DNA of 26,162 nucleotides from an uncultured Anaerovibrio sp. (GCA_902785445.1 CACZYN010000005.1:1-26162), one strand, 5' to 3'; positions 8,133 to 15,922 are shown, counted from the stretch's first letter. Numbers and translations are program-made. The notes: a model not told the origin generated them from the letters alone.

Positions 8133-9369
8133 CATCTAAGTCTTTTCTAAGTTGTTCAATGACACTTTGCACATATTCTGGGGAGATGCAACGGGTGCAT
8201 TCAAATTCCCGCTCGGTACCCCGATGATGTGGGCAGGTGCCAAAGTCATCGTAGTTGTGTTCATTCCTTTGGTCATTGCCGCAGCTGTGGCAGGTGTGGA
8301 ACTGTTGAACCCGGTAAGGGGTATAAAACTCCGTGCCGGGAGAAGTAAAGCCTGCAATCATTACCACAGGCACATTGCACCCCCAGGCCAGCCAGGACAA
8401 ACCGCTGGGAAGACCTATAAAGAACTTGGCCCCGGATATTAAATCTATGCGCTCTTGGAGGGAACGGTCCCCGGTACAATCCTCGGCCCCATAAGGAATG
8501 GCATTGCCGTAGATGCCATTCACTGTCACCTTGTCCCGGTCTACGCACAGCACCCGATACCCCTGCTTTTTCAGATAATCAATGGTGGACAGCCAACCAT
8601 TGGCATTGTTCCAGTACTTGGATTGGGCAGTGGCTTGGGTGGCAATGCACACATAAGGCTCCTTGGGTTGGATTTTTTTGGCCTTTTTGGATGGTAACAG
8701 TTTAATCCGTTCTTCCTTTGGAGACAGTCCCAGCATATAGGCAGCATGGGCCTGCAAGCCAACTACACGCCAGTCCACAGGCTGGAGATTTCGGTCATCC
8801 CAAGGAGCAAAGAGACCGATGTAATAGGAAGCATATAAATCCTTCGGCAGTTCATCCCCCTTGAGAAAATGAATATTTGGGTAGCCAGGTTTTAGGATGG
8901 AGACATATTTTTCATCTACCTGTACATACAAGTCACATTGATGTTTTTCTCGGAATAATTCCGCATAAGGGAACCAGGCCAGCAGATCACCCAGAGCCCG
9001 CCCGGCGAATTTCAGCAATACCTTTTTGCCTTTGGCATAGTAGTCATGGGCAAAGATTAGCTTGGATTCGCTTTTTTTATTAGAATTTTGTTTCTTTTCT
9101 TCTTCAGTAGGGTCTTGCCATACTTCTAAGCGGAAATTGACAAAATACCGCTTGGTGCTGGTAGCCATGGCCCCGGAGATGGGGGCATTGTAGACGGTAA
9201 GATGGGCATCCCGGTCCTTAAAGATCACCCGGTAATTGCCCTGGGGCACACTGACCCGGAGACCGAGATTGAAATCAAAGGTAATACCCTCGATGTCACT
9301 GCTTTGAGTAGGGACGGCTGGCGGGGCAAAGGTCATATAGGGTTCTTGTTCAGGTGCTTTATTGTCCAT
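8128..9369 (-). CDS. autotransporter O-heptosyltransferase, TibC/Aah (BAHT) family, copy 2
   Basis: 413 residues from ATG 9369-9367. Relatives (TibC, Aah) transfer heptose from ADP-heptose to serines of autotransporter passenger domains in the cytoplasm before export. Visible features: an N-terminal beta-rich domain (about 1-100), a GT9-type fold with GRALGDLLAWFPYAE, the stretch PYVCIATQATAQSKYWNN, then GAEDCTGDRSLQERIDLI and FIGLPSGLSWLAWG typical of this family. Near the C-terminus is the Cys set for the family's iron-binding finger: C360-x2-C363, C379 and C391, with an extra C394. The start overlaps the stop of the upstream paralogue by 11 nt, so the two are coupled. A lysine/serine-rich insertion (about residues 90-103) is absent from the paralogue. 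No autotransporter substrate gene is in the window. The family call is firm; the acceptor is unknown. Confidence 0.88.
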   Translation of the reverse strand: MDNKAPEQEPYMTFAPPAVPTQSSDIEGITFDFNLGLRVSVPQGNYRVIFKDRDAHLTVYNAPISGAMATSTKRYFVNFRLEVWQDPTEEEKKQNSNKKSESKLIFAHDYYAKGKKVLLKFAGRALGDLLAWFPYAELFREKHQCDLYVQVDEKYVSILKPGYPNIHFLKGDELPKDLYASYYIGLFAPWDDRNLQPVDWRVVGLQAHAAYMLGLSPKEERIKLLPSKKAKKIQPKEPYVCIATQATAQSKYWNNANGWLSTIDYLKKQGYRVLCVDRDKVTVNGIYGNAIPYGAEDCTGDRSLQERIDLISGAKFFIGLPSGLSWLAWGCNVPVVMIAGFTSPGTEFYTPYRVQQFHTCHSCGNDQRNEHNYDDFGTCPHHRGTEREFECTRCISPEYVQSVIEQLRKDLDV

Positions 9370-10585
9370 CAGTAAATCTCCTCGTAATACCTTTTTGGGG
9401 ATTCAATCCCAAGTCTTTCATCAGTCGGTCAATATTTTGGCAAACCTGGCCGGAACTGATGAAGCGGGTACATTCAAATTCCCGATCTGTGCCAGCATGG
9501 CGCGGACACCAGCCAAAATCAGCATGTTTAAATTCCTCACTGCTGTCAGTCCAGCAGCCATTGCACACATGATAGTTTATCACCCGATAAGGTGTGTAAA
9601 ACTCGTTGTAGGGCAGGGTAAAGCCGGAAACCATTATCACTGGGGTACCAGCACCCCAGGCCAGCCAGGCCAGCCCGCTGGAGAGACCGATAAAGAAATC
9701 GGCGTGACCCAGCATATCTACTCGTTCCTGTAAGGGAAGGCTGCCGGTAAAGTCCTCGCAGCCATAAGGTATGGTGTGCCAGTGACGGCCACTGCCGTGA
9801 CACTTTTCCTTGTCAATACACAGTACCCGATAGCCCAGGGATTTCAGGTAATCCACGGTTTCTATCCAGCCTCGGGGATTGTTCCAGTATTTGGCGTGGC
9901 TGGTAGCCTGGGCAGCAATGCATACATAGGGCTCCTTGATGGGGCGCTTGGGGGAAGGGGTAAGCACCGGCCGGCATTCCACCACATCCAGACCCAATAT
10001 ATAAGGAATGTTCAGGGCCAGACCAATAACCCGAAAATCGGTGGGTTGATGGAAGCGATCATCGGCGGGGAAGAAGATGCCCATATAATAGGTGGCATAG
10101 CAATCCGGCGGAGTATCTCCCGGTTTCATAAAATGAATTTCCGGATAGGCCGGGGCAAAGAGGCCGGCAATTTCCTCACTCATGGAGCAATAGACCTTAC
10201 ATTGGTGCTTTTTGCGAAATTCCTCGGCGTAGGGGAACCAGGCCAGAATGTCTCCCAGAGTACCTACAGGGAATTTTATGTGAACATTTTTATTTTTAAG
10301 ATTCAAGTCGTGGGTAAGAGCCAATTGGCCATTTTTCCATATTTCCACCCGAAAGTTTATGTAATATTTCTTGGTGCTGGTGACTAGGGCGTTACGGGCA
10401 GTGGCATCGTAGAGGATGGAGCTGGTATCCAAATCTGTGAGGCGGACATGATAATCCGCGTCGTCAGGTAGAACCACCCGGGCCCCGTAGTTAAAGTCCA
10501 GCTGTACTCCCTTAAGACCGCTGTCCAAAACGACAGGACCCGGGTCAAAGTGAACATACTGTTTTTTTGGTGCTTCCTCGGGCAT
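9359..10585 (-). CDS. autotransporter O-heptosyltransferase, TibC/Aah (BAHT) family, copy 1
   Basis: 408 residues. I place the start at ATG 10585-10583 because GGGAGGAAG (10598-10590) sits just before it; a longer reading from a TTG at 10606 would run through that ribosome-binding site. The protein is colinear with the downstream copy: N-terminal beta domain, GTLGDILAWFPYAEEF, PYVCIAAQATSHAKYWNN, GCEDFTGSLPLQERVDML, FIGLSSGLAWLAWG, and the iron-finger cysteines C341-x2-C344, C360 and C372. It also has a short basic C-terminal tail (KGITRRFTDGQ) that overlaps the next gene. The two copies are diverged rather than recent duplicates, so they may act as a hetero-pair or on different acceptors. 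The short gap behind the mqnA terminator leaves little room for a promoter; TTTACA near 10628 is the only -35-like sequence seen. Confidence 0.88.
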   Translation of the reverse strand: MPEEAPKKQYVHFDPGPVVLDSGLKGVQLDFNYGARVVLPDDADYHVRLTDLDTSSILYDATARNALVTSTKKYYINFRVEIWKNGQLALTHDLNLKNKNVHIKFPVGTLGDILAWFPYAEEFRKKHQCKVYCSMSEEIAGLFAPAYPEIHFMKPGDTPPDCYATYYMGIFFPADDRFHQPTDFRVIGLALNIPYILGLDVVECRPVLTPSPKRPIKEPYVCIAAQATSHAKYWNNPRGWIETVDYLKSLGYRVLCIDKEKCHGSGRHWHTIPYGCEDFTGSLPLQERVDMLGHADFFIGLSSGLAWLAWGAGTPVIMVSGFTLPYNEFYTPYRVINYHVCNGCWTDSSEEFKHADFGWCPRHAGTDREFECTRFISSGQVCQNIDRLMKDLGLNPQKGITRRFTDGQ

Positions 10586-10632
10586 AAATCTTCCTCCCAG
10601 TAACAATCAATTTCATATGAAAAGTGTAAACA

Positions 10633-10679
10633 AAAAAATACCCTGTGTAAAGGGAAAAGTGTTTCTGCACAGGGTATTG
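10633..10679 (-). terminator. intrinsic terminator after mqnA
   Basis: An 11-bp perfect stem, AATACCCTGTG (10638-10648) with CACAGGGTATT (10669-10679), is followed on the minus strand by a run of seven T. It lies directly after the mqnA stop and before the heptosyltransferase genes, so it separates the two transcription units. Confidence 0.9.
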
Positions 10680-10689
10680 ATAGTTAATA

Positions 10690-11532
10690 CTATCGGGTAA
10701 CGGGAGCCAGTTTTAGTTTTGGGATACGGGGAATTAGGTCCATTTCATAGGCGTATTTGTAGAACACCATAAGATTGTCCAGATATTCCTCTGTTAAATT
10801 CCATTTGATAACCTCAAGATATTCGTCCAGCTGGGGATAGGTAAAGGGCATGGTGTCCAGAACGGTATTGATCGCTTCTTTTTTGTGGGCGTAGCCGTGA
10901 TGGATGCCCTTATAAAGCCGTTCATATAATAGCTGTAGGGCTTCCGGGTTGTTTTGGGCAAAATCCTTGTGGACGGCCCAGACAGCATAAACCATGCAGC
11001 GTCCCGTTAGCTTCTTCCATTCTACCCCCATATCATAGTAATAAAAATTTTCTTTGTCTTGATGATGATAAACATATAGGGCATCATTACCAATTAACAG
11101 GGAGGCTGTAGCATCCTCTGGTACAGGATTTTCCGGAGAAATGTGCCGGGTATAATATTTCGGATTGGCATCATAGGCCTTGTGGAGAATAATCCGGGCA
11201 AAGGTGTGGGAGGTGGCGGACTGGGCTGTAAGAATGATCTTGTCTTCGTTGATTTCATAGATGGGTTTACGGGAAACCAGGATAATACTTCGTACAGCAC
11301 CATCAGCCCGGACACACATATCCGGCAGAATAAGCAGCTTGTCATCATTTTTGGCGTAGATGATGGAGGAAACTTCACTGGCATCCAACCGGTTATTTAT
11401 AAGGTCGTTGTTCATTACCGAGGGAACACCGTTTTTCATATCAATACCTTCGCTGAAACCGCATTGATTTAAGCTGTAAGTTAATGGAAGTACATTTAAA
11501 AAATTAATATGTCCGAGACGTGGTTTAATCAT
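10690..11532 (-). CDS. mqnA: MqnA-type chorismate dehydratase (futalosine menaquinone pathway)
   Basis: 280 residues from ATG 11532-11530, with AGGAG just upstream on the minus strand. It begins with the family-typical RLGHINFLNVLPLTYSL, has SSIIYA at about 55-60 and SATSHTFARIIL near residue 105, and ends in a helical region. The fold is that of a periplasmic-binding-protein-like enzyme acting in the cytoplasm. In the futalosine route MqnA removes water from chorismate to give 3-[(1-carboxyvinyl)oxy]benzoate. The length fits the family. The other futalosine genes (mqnE, mqnB, mqnC, mqnD) are not in the window. The main alternative is the related fold MqnD, but the N-terminal motif favours MqnA. 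The gene is bounded by terminators on both sides and is probably transcribed alone. Confidence 0.85.
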   Translation of the reverse strand: MIKPRLGHINFLNVLPLTYSLNQCGFSEGIDMKNGVPSVMNNDLINNRLDASEVSSIIYAKNDDKLLILPDMCVRADGAVRSIILVSRKPIYEINEDKIILTAQSATSHTFARIILHKAYDANPKYYTRHISPENPVPEDATASLLIGNDALYVYHHQDKENFYYYDMGVEWKKLTGRCMVYAVWAVHKDFAQNNPEALQLLYERLYKGIHHGYAHKKEAINTVLDTMPFTYPQLDEYLEVIKWNLTEEYLDNLMVFYKYAYEMDLIPRIPKLKLAPVTR

Positions 11533-11565
11533 AAGTTACTCCTAGAATTTTTTTGTACAGGTATT

Positions 11566-11571
11566 ATTATA
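11566..11571 (-). promoter_or_regulatory. candidate -10 element for mqnA
   Basis: A perfect TATAAT on the minus strand lies 34 nt before the mqnA start. No good -35 box is seen 17 nt further upstream, so this rests on the -10 alone. Confidence 0.4.
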
Positions 11572-11623
11572 CATGGAAAAATCGATTTGTTTAGGGGGTG
11601 GGGCAATGTGTAATGTATACATA

Positions 11624-11647
11624 AAAAATACCGCCCCTTTGGGCGGC
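11624..11647 (-). terminator. intrinsic terminator after the SpeD-family gene
   Basis: On the minus strand CCGCCC (11646-11641) pairs with GGGCGG (11636-11631) across a short loop and is followed by TTTTTT (11629-11624). It begins just after the stop codon of the SpeD-like gene. Confidence 0.9.
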
Positions 11648-11655
11648 ATCTCATA

Positions 11656-12123
11656 TTAATCTTCGTCCTTGGATTTGGTAAGCATTTTTACTACCTTGCT
11701 GCCGGTGTTATGTATCCGGCGAAGAGGCGCAACCTTGGTTTTGGTCTTTGGTTTCATGTCAGTATTGGTGCCAAAATCCCCACGCTTTAAAATAGTAGTC
11801 TTGGTTTTTTCCGGTTTGAACAGCTTCTTGATGGAGCTGAATACTTCCTCCGGGGCGGCATTTTCTTCACACAAAAAGGCATCAGCAGAAACATACTGCA
11901 AATCCGGAAAGGCATGGACGGAAATGTGTCCCTCGTTAAACAGCAACATGATGGCAATGTGCTCATCAGGCATCATCTGGCTGTTATAAGCAAGAATTTC
12001 AATGTTGCTTTCTGAAAGCAGGTCTTTTATAGTTGTCTGCAATGCATACATATCATCGAAGCAGGCAGTTTTGCATTTATACATGTCAATAGTAAGATGA
12101 CGGGCGATTATACTCAAGTACAT
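11656..12123 (-). CDS. S-adenosylmethionine decarboxylase (SpeD) family protein lacking the pyruvoyl serine
   Basis: 155 residues from ATG 12123-12121. The first ~100 residues follow the small bacterial SpeD pattern: GRH-like ARHLTIDMYKC, then NEGHISVHAFPDLQYVSADAFLC. In working SpeD the chain self-cleaves between Glu and Ser (ESHLTIH), and the Ser becomes the pyruvoyl cofactor. Here that position is Gly65 (E64-G65, codon GGA), while the equivalents of the catalytic His (His70) and Cys (Cys85) remain. The protein therefore should not self-process or decarboxylate by the known mechanism. It also has a basic C-terminal extension of about 45 residues (KPKTKTK, then RRIH, ending KSKDED). No speE or other polyamine gene is next to it. 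It may be a repurposed paralogue or a binding protein; I do not assign an activity. Confidence 0.75.
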   Translation of the reverse strand: MYLSIIARHLTIDMYKCKTACFDDMYALQTTIKDLLSESNIEILAYNSQMMPDEHIAIMLLFNEGHISVHAFPDLQYVSADAFLCEENAAPEEVFSSIKKLFKPEKTKTTILKRGDFGTNTDMKPKTKTKVAPLRRIHNTGSKVVKMLTKSKDED

Positions 12124-12153
12124 ACCCCTTTCGTAATATTATTTTACCAAATA

Positions 12154-12182
12154 ATTATACAATAAATACATATTGTAGTAAA
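12154..12182 (-). promoter_or_regulatory. sigma70-type promoter for the SpeD-family gene
   Basis: On the minus strand TTTACT (12182-12177) and a perfect TATAAT (12159-12154) are separated by exactly 17 nt, about 30 nt before the start codon. This gives the gene its own promoter, separate from lgt. Confidence 0.7.
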
Positions 12183-12186
12183 GAAG

Positions 12187-12975
12187 TTATAGCTTTAAAC
12201 TATCATTATGCCGTCCTTTAAAATATAGTCCGATAAAGCATATAAAGGCAACAATGAAAGCAACAATACTGGTAAGCTGGGCGGATTTAAACAGGCCCAA
12301 CATAAGGTTGGTATAATCTCCCCGGAGGTATTCCAGGAAAAATCTGACTAGGGAGTAGAGCATAACGTACAGGGCAAAGGTTTGTCCTTTAACATGGGGA
12401 AAGGCACGGAAAAGGAGTAAGAGAGCAAATATGACAAAATCCAATTGACCTTCCCAGATTTCGGCCGGCCAAAGTGGCTGATTACCATAAGTGTGATAGG
12501 CCAAAGTGGTGGAGGGGTATAGGATACCAAAGCTACTGCCTGTGGGAGCACCAAAAGCATCACCATTTAGTAAATTGGCACAGCGGCCTAGTCCCTGTCC
12601 AAAAACAATGGCTGGGGCAGCTATATCCATCATGGCGAGAATATCAATTTTATGGCTACGGCAATAGAGTATGCCGACTATTACGCCTAAAATGATTCCG
12701 CCTTGAATGGCCATGCCACCCTGCCAGACATTAAGAATTTCGGTCAGATGGTCCTGATAATAAGCCCAGTCAAAGAAAAATACATCCCAGAGCCGAGCTC
12801 CCAAAAGTCCGCTAAGACCACAGTAGATACCTAAATCTACCACATGATCATGGTAGCGGCCGTCCTGCTTAGCCAGAAAGTAGCCTACGCCGGTAGCCAG
12901 GACAATGCCTAAACTCAAAACAAGGCCATAGGCCCGGATGGGAAAATCCCCTATATAAAACAAAAATTGGTGCAT
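12187..12975 (-). CDS. lgt: prolipoprotein diacylglyceryl transferase
   Basis: 262 residues from ATG 12975-12973, chosen because GGGGGAGGAAC lies just upstream; a 15-residue longer reading from 13020 would cover that site. The enzyme moves a diacylglyceryl group from phosphatidylglycerol to the lipobox cysteine of preprolipoproteins in the inner membrane. About seven hydrophobic segments are visible. The signature GQGLGRCANLLNGDAFG contains the conserved Arg and Asn residues, and YSLVRFFLEYLRGD near the C-terminus carries the second essential Arg. In the segment WQGGMAIQGG the position equivalent to E. coli His103 is Gln. The length is normal for the family. The gene is divergent from pth across a 127-nt gap that contains a 14-bp palindrome. 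Confidence 0.93.
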   Translation of the reverse strand: MHQFLFYIGDFPIRAYGLVLSLGIVLATGVGYFLAKQDGRYHDHVVDLGIYCGLSGLLGARLWDVFFFDWAYYQDHLTEILNVWQGGMAIQGGIILGVIVGILYCRSHKIDILAMMDIAAPAIVFGQGLGRCANLLNGDAFGAPTGSSFGILYPSTTLAYHTYGNQPLWPAEIWEGQLDFVIFALLLLFRAFPHVKGQTFALYVMLYSLVRFFLEYLRGDYTNLMLGLFKSAQLTSIVAFIVAFICFIGLYFKGRHNDSLKL

Positions 12976-13001
12976 GGTGTTCCTCCCCCAAAAGGTTGTC
13001 T

Positions 13002-13015
13002 GTATAATATTATAC
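13002..13015. repeat. 14-bp perfect palindrome between lgt and pth
   Basis: GTATAATATTATAC is a perfect palindrome and so presents a TATAAT on each strand. It sits 27 nt before the lgt start. It may be part of the lgt promoter (a minus-strand TTGACC at 13027-13022 lies 15 nt from TATACA) or a regulator site. It is AT-only in the centre, so chance is possible. Confidence 0.4.
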
Positions 13016-13055
13016 GCCATTGGTCAAGGAAATAGCCAAATAAATTGTAATGGGG

Positions 13056-13061
13056 TATAAT
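13056..13061 (+). promoter_or_regulatory. candidate -10 element for pth and the radical SAM gene
   Basis: A perfect TATAAT lies 41 nt before the pth start. The -35 position 17 nt upstream (TAGCCA) is a poor match, so confidence is limited. Confidence 0.4.
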
Positions 13062-13102
13062 TTACGTGTATTTCTATTAATATTTATTTTGTGTAGGAGA
13101 GT

Positions 13103-13780
13103 ATGTCAGATATGAAAATAATTGCTGGATTGGGTAATCCAGGACCAGAATATGCCAAAAACCGCCATAATGTGGGTTGGATGTTTGTGGATGCCTTAGC
13201 TGATAAGCTGGGGGCGGATAACTGGAAGGAAAAGGAACAAGGACTGGTGGCCGAGGGCCGAATCGGCACGGAAAAGATATTGCTTATAAAACCGCTTACT
13301 TATATGAACAACAGTGGAGAGTGCATTGGCCCGCTTATGAGATGGTACAAACTGGAGCCGGAGGACCTGATTGTTGTTCATGATGATATGGATATTCCGG
13401 TGGGGACTATTCGCATCAGAAAAAAAGGCAGTGCTGGTGGGCACAATGGTATAAAGTCCACCATTGCCCATGTGGGGGATGAGAATTTCAGCCGGGTAAG
13501 AATAGGCATTGGGCGTCCATTGCCAGGCTGGACAGTGGTCAATCATGTATTGGCTAATTTCCCTGCTGAGGATGTGAGTAAAATTGACGAAGCAATAAAA
13601 TATCTAATTCCAGCGGTGGAATGTATGGTCACTGAAGGAACAGATGTGGCCATGAATAAATATAATCCCAAGAAAGTAAAGAAAAAGAAAGCCTCTGAGG
13701 AAAAAACGGACGAGGAAAATCGGGAAGAAAAATCGGAGGCAGAAGTACAGGAGGTGGCGGCAGTCCATGGGAAAGAATGA
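13103..13780 (+). CDS. pth: peptidyl-tRNA hydrolase with a charged C-terminal tail
   Basis: 225 residues from ATG 13103. AGGAGA (13095-13100) is rather close to this ATG; a second ATG at 13112 would remove only three residues and cannot be excluded. The enzyme releases peptides from peptidyl-tRNA that has dropped off the ribosome. Family motifs are clear: IAGLGNPGPEYAKNRHNVG with the catalytic His at residue 22 and Asn12, KPLTYMNNSG, the Asp in VVHDDMDIPVG, and GSAGGHNGIKS. The core ends near residue 187. It is followed by about 37 residues of Lys/Glu-rich sequence (KKVKKKKASEEKTDEE and onward), which is more than the usual family length and likely disordered. The last 14 nt overlap the radical SAM gene, so the two are translationally coupled. 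Confidence 0.95.
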   Translation: MSDMKIIAGLGNPGPEYAKNRHNVGWMFVDALADKLGADNWKEKEQGLVAEGRIGTEKILLIKPLTYMNNSGECIGPLMRWYKLEPEDLIVVHDDMDIPVGTIRIRKKGSAGGHNGIKSTIAHVGDENFSRVRIGIGRPLPGWTVVNHVLANFPAEDVSKIDEAIKYLIPAVECMVTEGTDVAMNKYNPKKVKKKKASEEKTDEENREEKSEAEVQEVAAVHGKE

Positions 13781-15008
13781 TATTATTGCGCTCTATGCCG
13801 ATGAAAATGGCGAAATCTTTGATGCTCCTGGCATGCGGGCTATGGGCCGGGAGGGTCAGGATATTCGGCTGCTTACCCCGGAGGACTTAATTCCCTTGCC
13901 TGAGAGTGCGGATTTGATTTTTTTGCCGGACAGACAGGCAGTGGGGATGGCTGACGATGGTGAGGTACTGCCTCTCACGGGAAATGCGGTATCAGCCATA
14001 CTGCCTGCTGGTTATACCCGGACCATGCTCCCGGCTTTTGCCAAGGGAGAAGAGGCCAGTCAGCTTCCTTTATATGGTTATACTGCAGTATGCGTGTATA
14101 AGGACCAGCTATATGGGGCGGCTATATATACTGATGAAAATCATAAATGGGATCCGGAACATTACAATACGAAAAATCTTAAACAGTTGATAAAACGGGT
14201 AAAGAAGGATTTGCCTGATAATCCGTTGATTGACCACTTGGCCAATTGTTCTTTGGAATGGCATTGCTGTACGGCAGAAAATATTTTTTATCGCCGTTGG
14301 GAATGCGGTATTCCCACGTCTCCGGTATGTAATGCTAACTGCTTTGGGTGTATTTCCCTCCAACCGGCGGAATGTTGCCCATCGCCTCAGAGCAGGATAA
14401 AGTTTAGGCCTACACCGGAGCAAATTGCTGAATTGGGTGTTTATCACTTAGAAAATGCTCCAGAGGGGATAATCAGTTTTGGTCAGGGCTGTGAAGGTGA
14501 ACCTTCTCTGGCAGCGGATAATATTGCCGGGGGTATTAAGATAATCCGAGAGAAAACCTCCAAGGGCCAGATCAATATAAATACTAATGCGGGTTATACA
14601 GAGGGAATAAAGAAGATTGTGGATGCGGGGCTGGACACTATGCGGGTGAGCATCATCAGTGCCCTGCCGGAAAGCTATGCTGCCTATTATCGGTGCAGCT
14701 ATCAGCTGGCAGATGTTAAAGCATCCATTAAGTACGCTTTGGACAAGGGGATTTATGTCTCACTAAATATGTTATATTTTCCGGGTTTTAATGATCGGGA
14801 GGAAGAACTGGCCGCCTGGAAGAATTTTTTCCAGGAATTGTCGGTACAGATGATTCAGGTACGTAATTTAAATATTGATCCGGATGAGTTTTTGCATATT
14901 ATGCCCCAACAGAAGGGGGACTATGTGGGAACGAGAACCTTCTTACAGGAGCTTAAAAGGGCATATCCTCAGCTGGTAATTGGCAGTTTTAGCCATTATG
15001 TGGAGTAA
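13767..15008 (+). CDS. radical SAM protein of unknown function, cysteine-rich
   Basis: 413 residues; ATG 13767 lies inside the pth 3' end, with AGGAGG (13748-13753) upstream within pth. The first ~150 residues show no motif I recognise. A cysteine-dense segment follows: C161, C167, C168, C180, C188, C192, C195, C203 and C204. The triad C188-x3-C192-x2-C195 (CNANCFGC) is the radical SAM 4Fe-4S site. The next region fits the barrel: GCEGEPSL, ININTNAGY, and DTMRVSIIS. The extra cysteines before the triad could bind another metal or cluster. The substrate is unknown. Overlap with pth hints at a link to translation or RNA, but this is only context. It could be a tRNA- or peptide-modifying enzyme; I do not name one. 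Confidence 0.85.
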   Translation: MGKNDIIALYADENGEIFDAPGMRAMGREGQDIRLLTPEDLIPLPESADLIFLPDRQAVGMADDGEVLPLTGNAVSAILPAGYTRTMLPAFAKGEEASQLPLYGYTAVCVYKDQLYGAAIYTDENHKWDPEHYNTKNLKQLIKRVKKDLPDNPLIDHLANCSLEWHCCTAENIFYRRWECGIPTSPVCNANCFGCISLQPAECCPSPQSRIKFRPTPEQIAELGVYHLENAPEGIISFGQGCEGEPSLAADNIAGGIKIIREKTSKGQININTNAGYTEGIKKIVDAGLDTMRVSIISALPESYAAYYRCSYQLADVKASIKYALDKGIYVSLNMLYFPGFNDREEELAAWKNFFQELSVQMIQVRNLNIDPDEFLHIMPQQKGDYVGTRTFLQELKRAYPQLVIGSFSHYVE

Positions 15009-15115
15009 GCTTGAGGGAAACATAAAATAGGACTTTTTTCGTGATAAAAATAAAGGATTTTTTTGTTTCATGTTGAATGTAGCTTATAAAGATAACTTTG
15101 TTTGGAGGGAGAAAT

Positions 15116-15901
15116 ATGACACCAGAACAGGATTGGACCGATTTTAAGGCAAAATTAAAGGCAAAAACTGAAATAGACCTGGATTTGTATAAGGCGCCAC
15201 AGATGCAGCGGCGTATTATGAATTTAGCTAAGAGAAATGGCTATGACACTTATTGTAGCTATTTTGACAAGGTGGTTCAGGACAAGGATGATTTTGCCGC
15301 ATTTATTGAGTATCTGACCATTAACGTGTCAGAGTTTTTCCGTACTCCGGATAAGTTTGCCAAGCTGGAAACAGATGTTATTCCAGATTTGTTGAAGCGC
15401 AGCAGCAAGCTCAATATTTGGAGTGCCGGTTGTTCCATCGGGGCAGAGCCATATTCCTTGGCCATGATTATGAAGACTCTGATGCCGACTACCCGTCATC
15501 GTATATTGGCTACAGACTTGGATATTGAGATTTTGGCCAAGGCAAAAAAAGGTGAATATACTGACAATGAATTAAAGGCTATGGATCCAGAACGGAAAAA
15601 GAAGTATTTTACCGTTGATGGGGACAAATATTGTGTTGCTCAGGAAATAAAGGATTGCATCGAATTTAAGCGGCATAATTTGCTGAAAGATAATTTTGAA
15701 AGTGGTTTCGATTTGATCCTTTGCCGAAATGTGGTTATATATTTCACTGAGGAAGCCAAGGATCAGTTGTATGCCAACTTCTTCAAGGCCTTGAAGCCTG
15801 GTGGTATCCTGTTTGTAGGAGCAACTGAGGCAATTTTGAATTTCCGTAAGTTGGGTTATACCAGCTTCCAGCCGTTCTTCTATCAGAAACCCCTTGAGTG
15901 A
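15116..15901 (+). CDS. cheR: CheR-type protein-glutamate methyltransferase
   Basis: 261 residues from ATG 15116, chosen because GGAGGGAG (15104-15111) precedes it; an upstream TTG reading from 15098 would run through that site. CheR methylates glutamates on chemoreceptor signalling domains using S-adenosylmethionine. Visible motifs: a helical N-terminal domain, TINVSEFFR, then the SAM-binding loop IWSAGCSIGAEPYSLAM, the acidic ribose-binding position in ATDLD, and LILCRNVVIYF, in the order expected for CheR. No pentapeptide-binding tail or TPR domain is present. No other chemotaxis genes are nearby, so it is an isolated copy. The start of transcription may be the 106-nt gap upstream, where TATAAA (15085-15090) is a weak -10. 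The next gene starts 21 nt downstream. Confidence 0.92.
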   Translation: MTPEQDWTDFKAKLKAKTEIDLDLYKAPQMQRRIMNLAKRNGYDTYCSYFDKVVQDKDDFAAFIEYLTINVSEFFRTPDKFAKLETDVIPDLLKRSSKLNIWSAGCSIGAEPYSLAMIMKTLMPTTRHRILATDLDIEILAKAKKGEYTDNELKAMDPERKKKYFTVDGDKYCVAQEIKDCIEFKRHNLLKDNFESGFDLILCRNVVIYFTEEAKDQLYANFFKALKPGGILFVGATEAILNFRKLGYTSFQPFFYQKPLE

Positions 15902-15922
15902 TTGTGATTTGGGTGACCCTAT

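Noticed and set aside
9776..10387. 203-residue open frame on the plus strand inside the heptosyltransferase gene
   Set aside because: It is antisense to a gene with clear family motifs; no start signal of its own.
12976..13020. longer N-terminus for lgt
   Set aside because: It would run through the GGGGGAGGAAC site, and Lgt proteins begin near the first membrane helix.
15098..15115. TTG start for cheR
   Set aside because: The ribosome-binding site GGAGGGAG lies between that TTG and the ATG at 15116.
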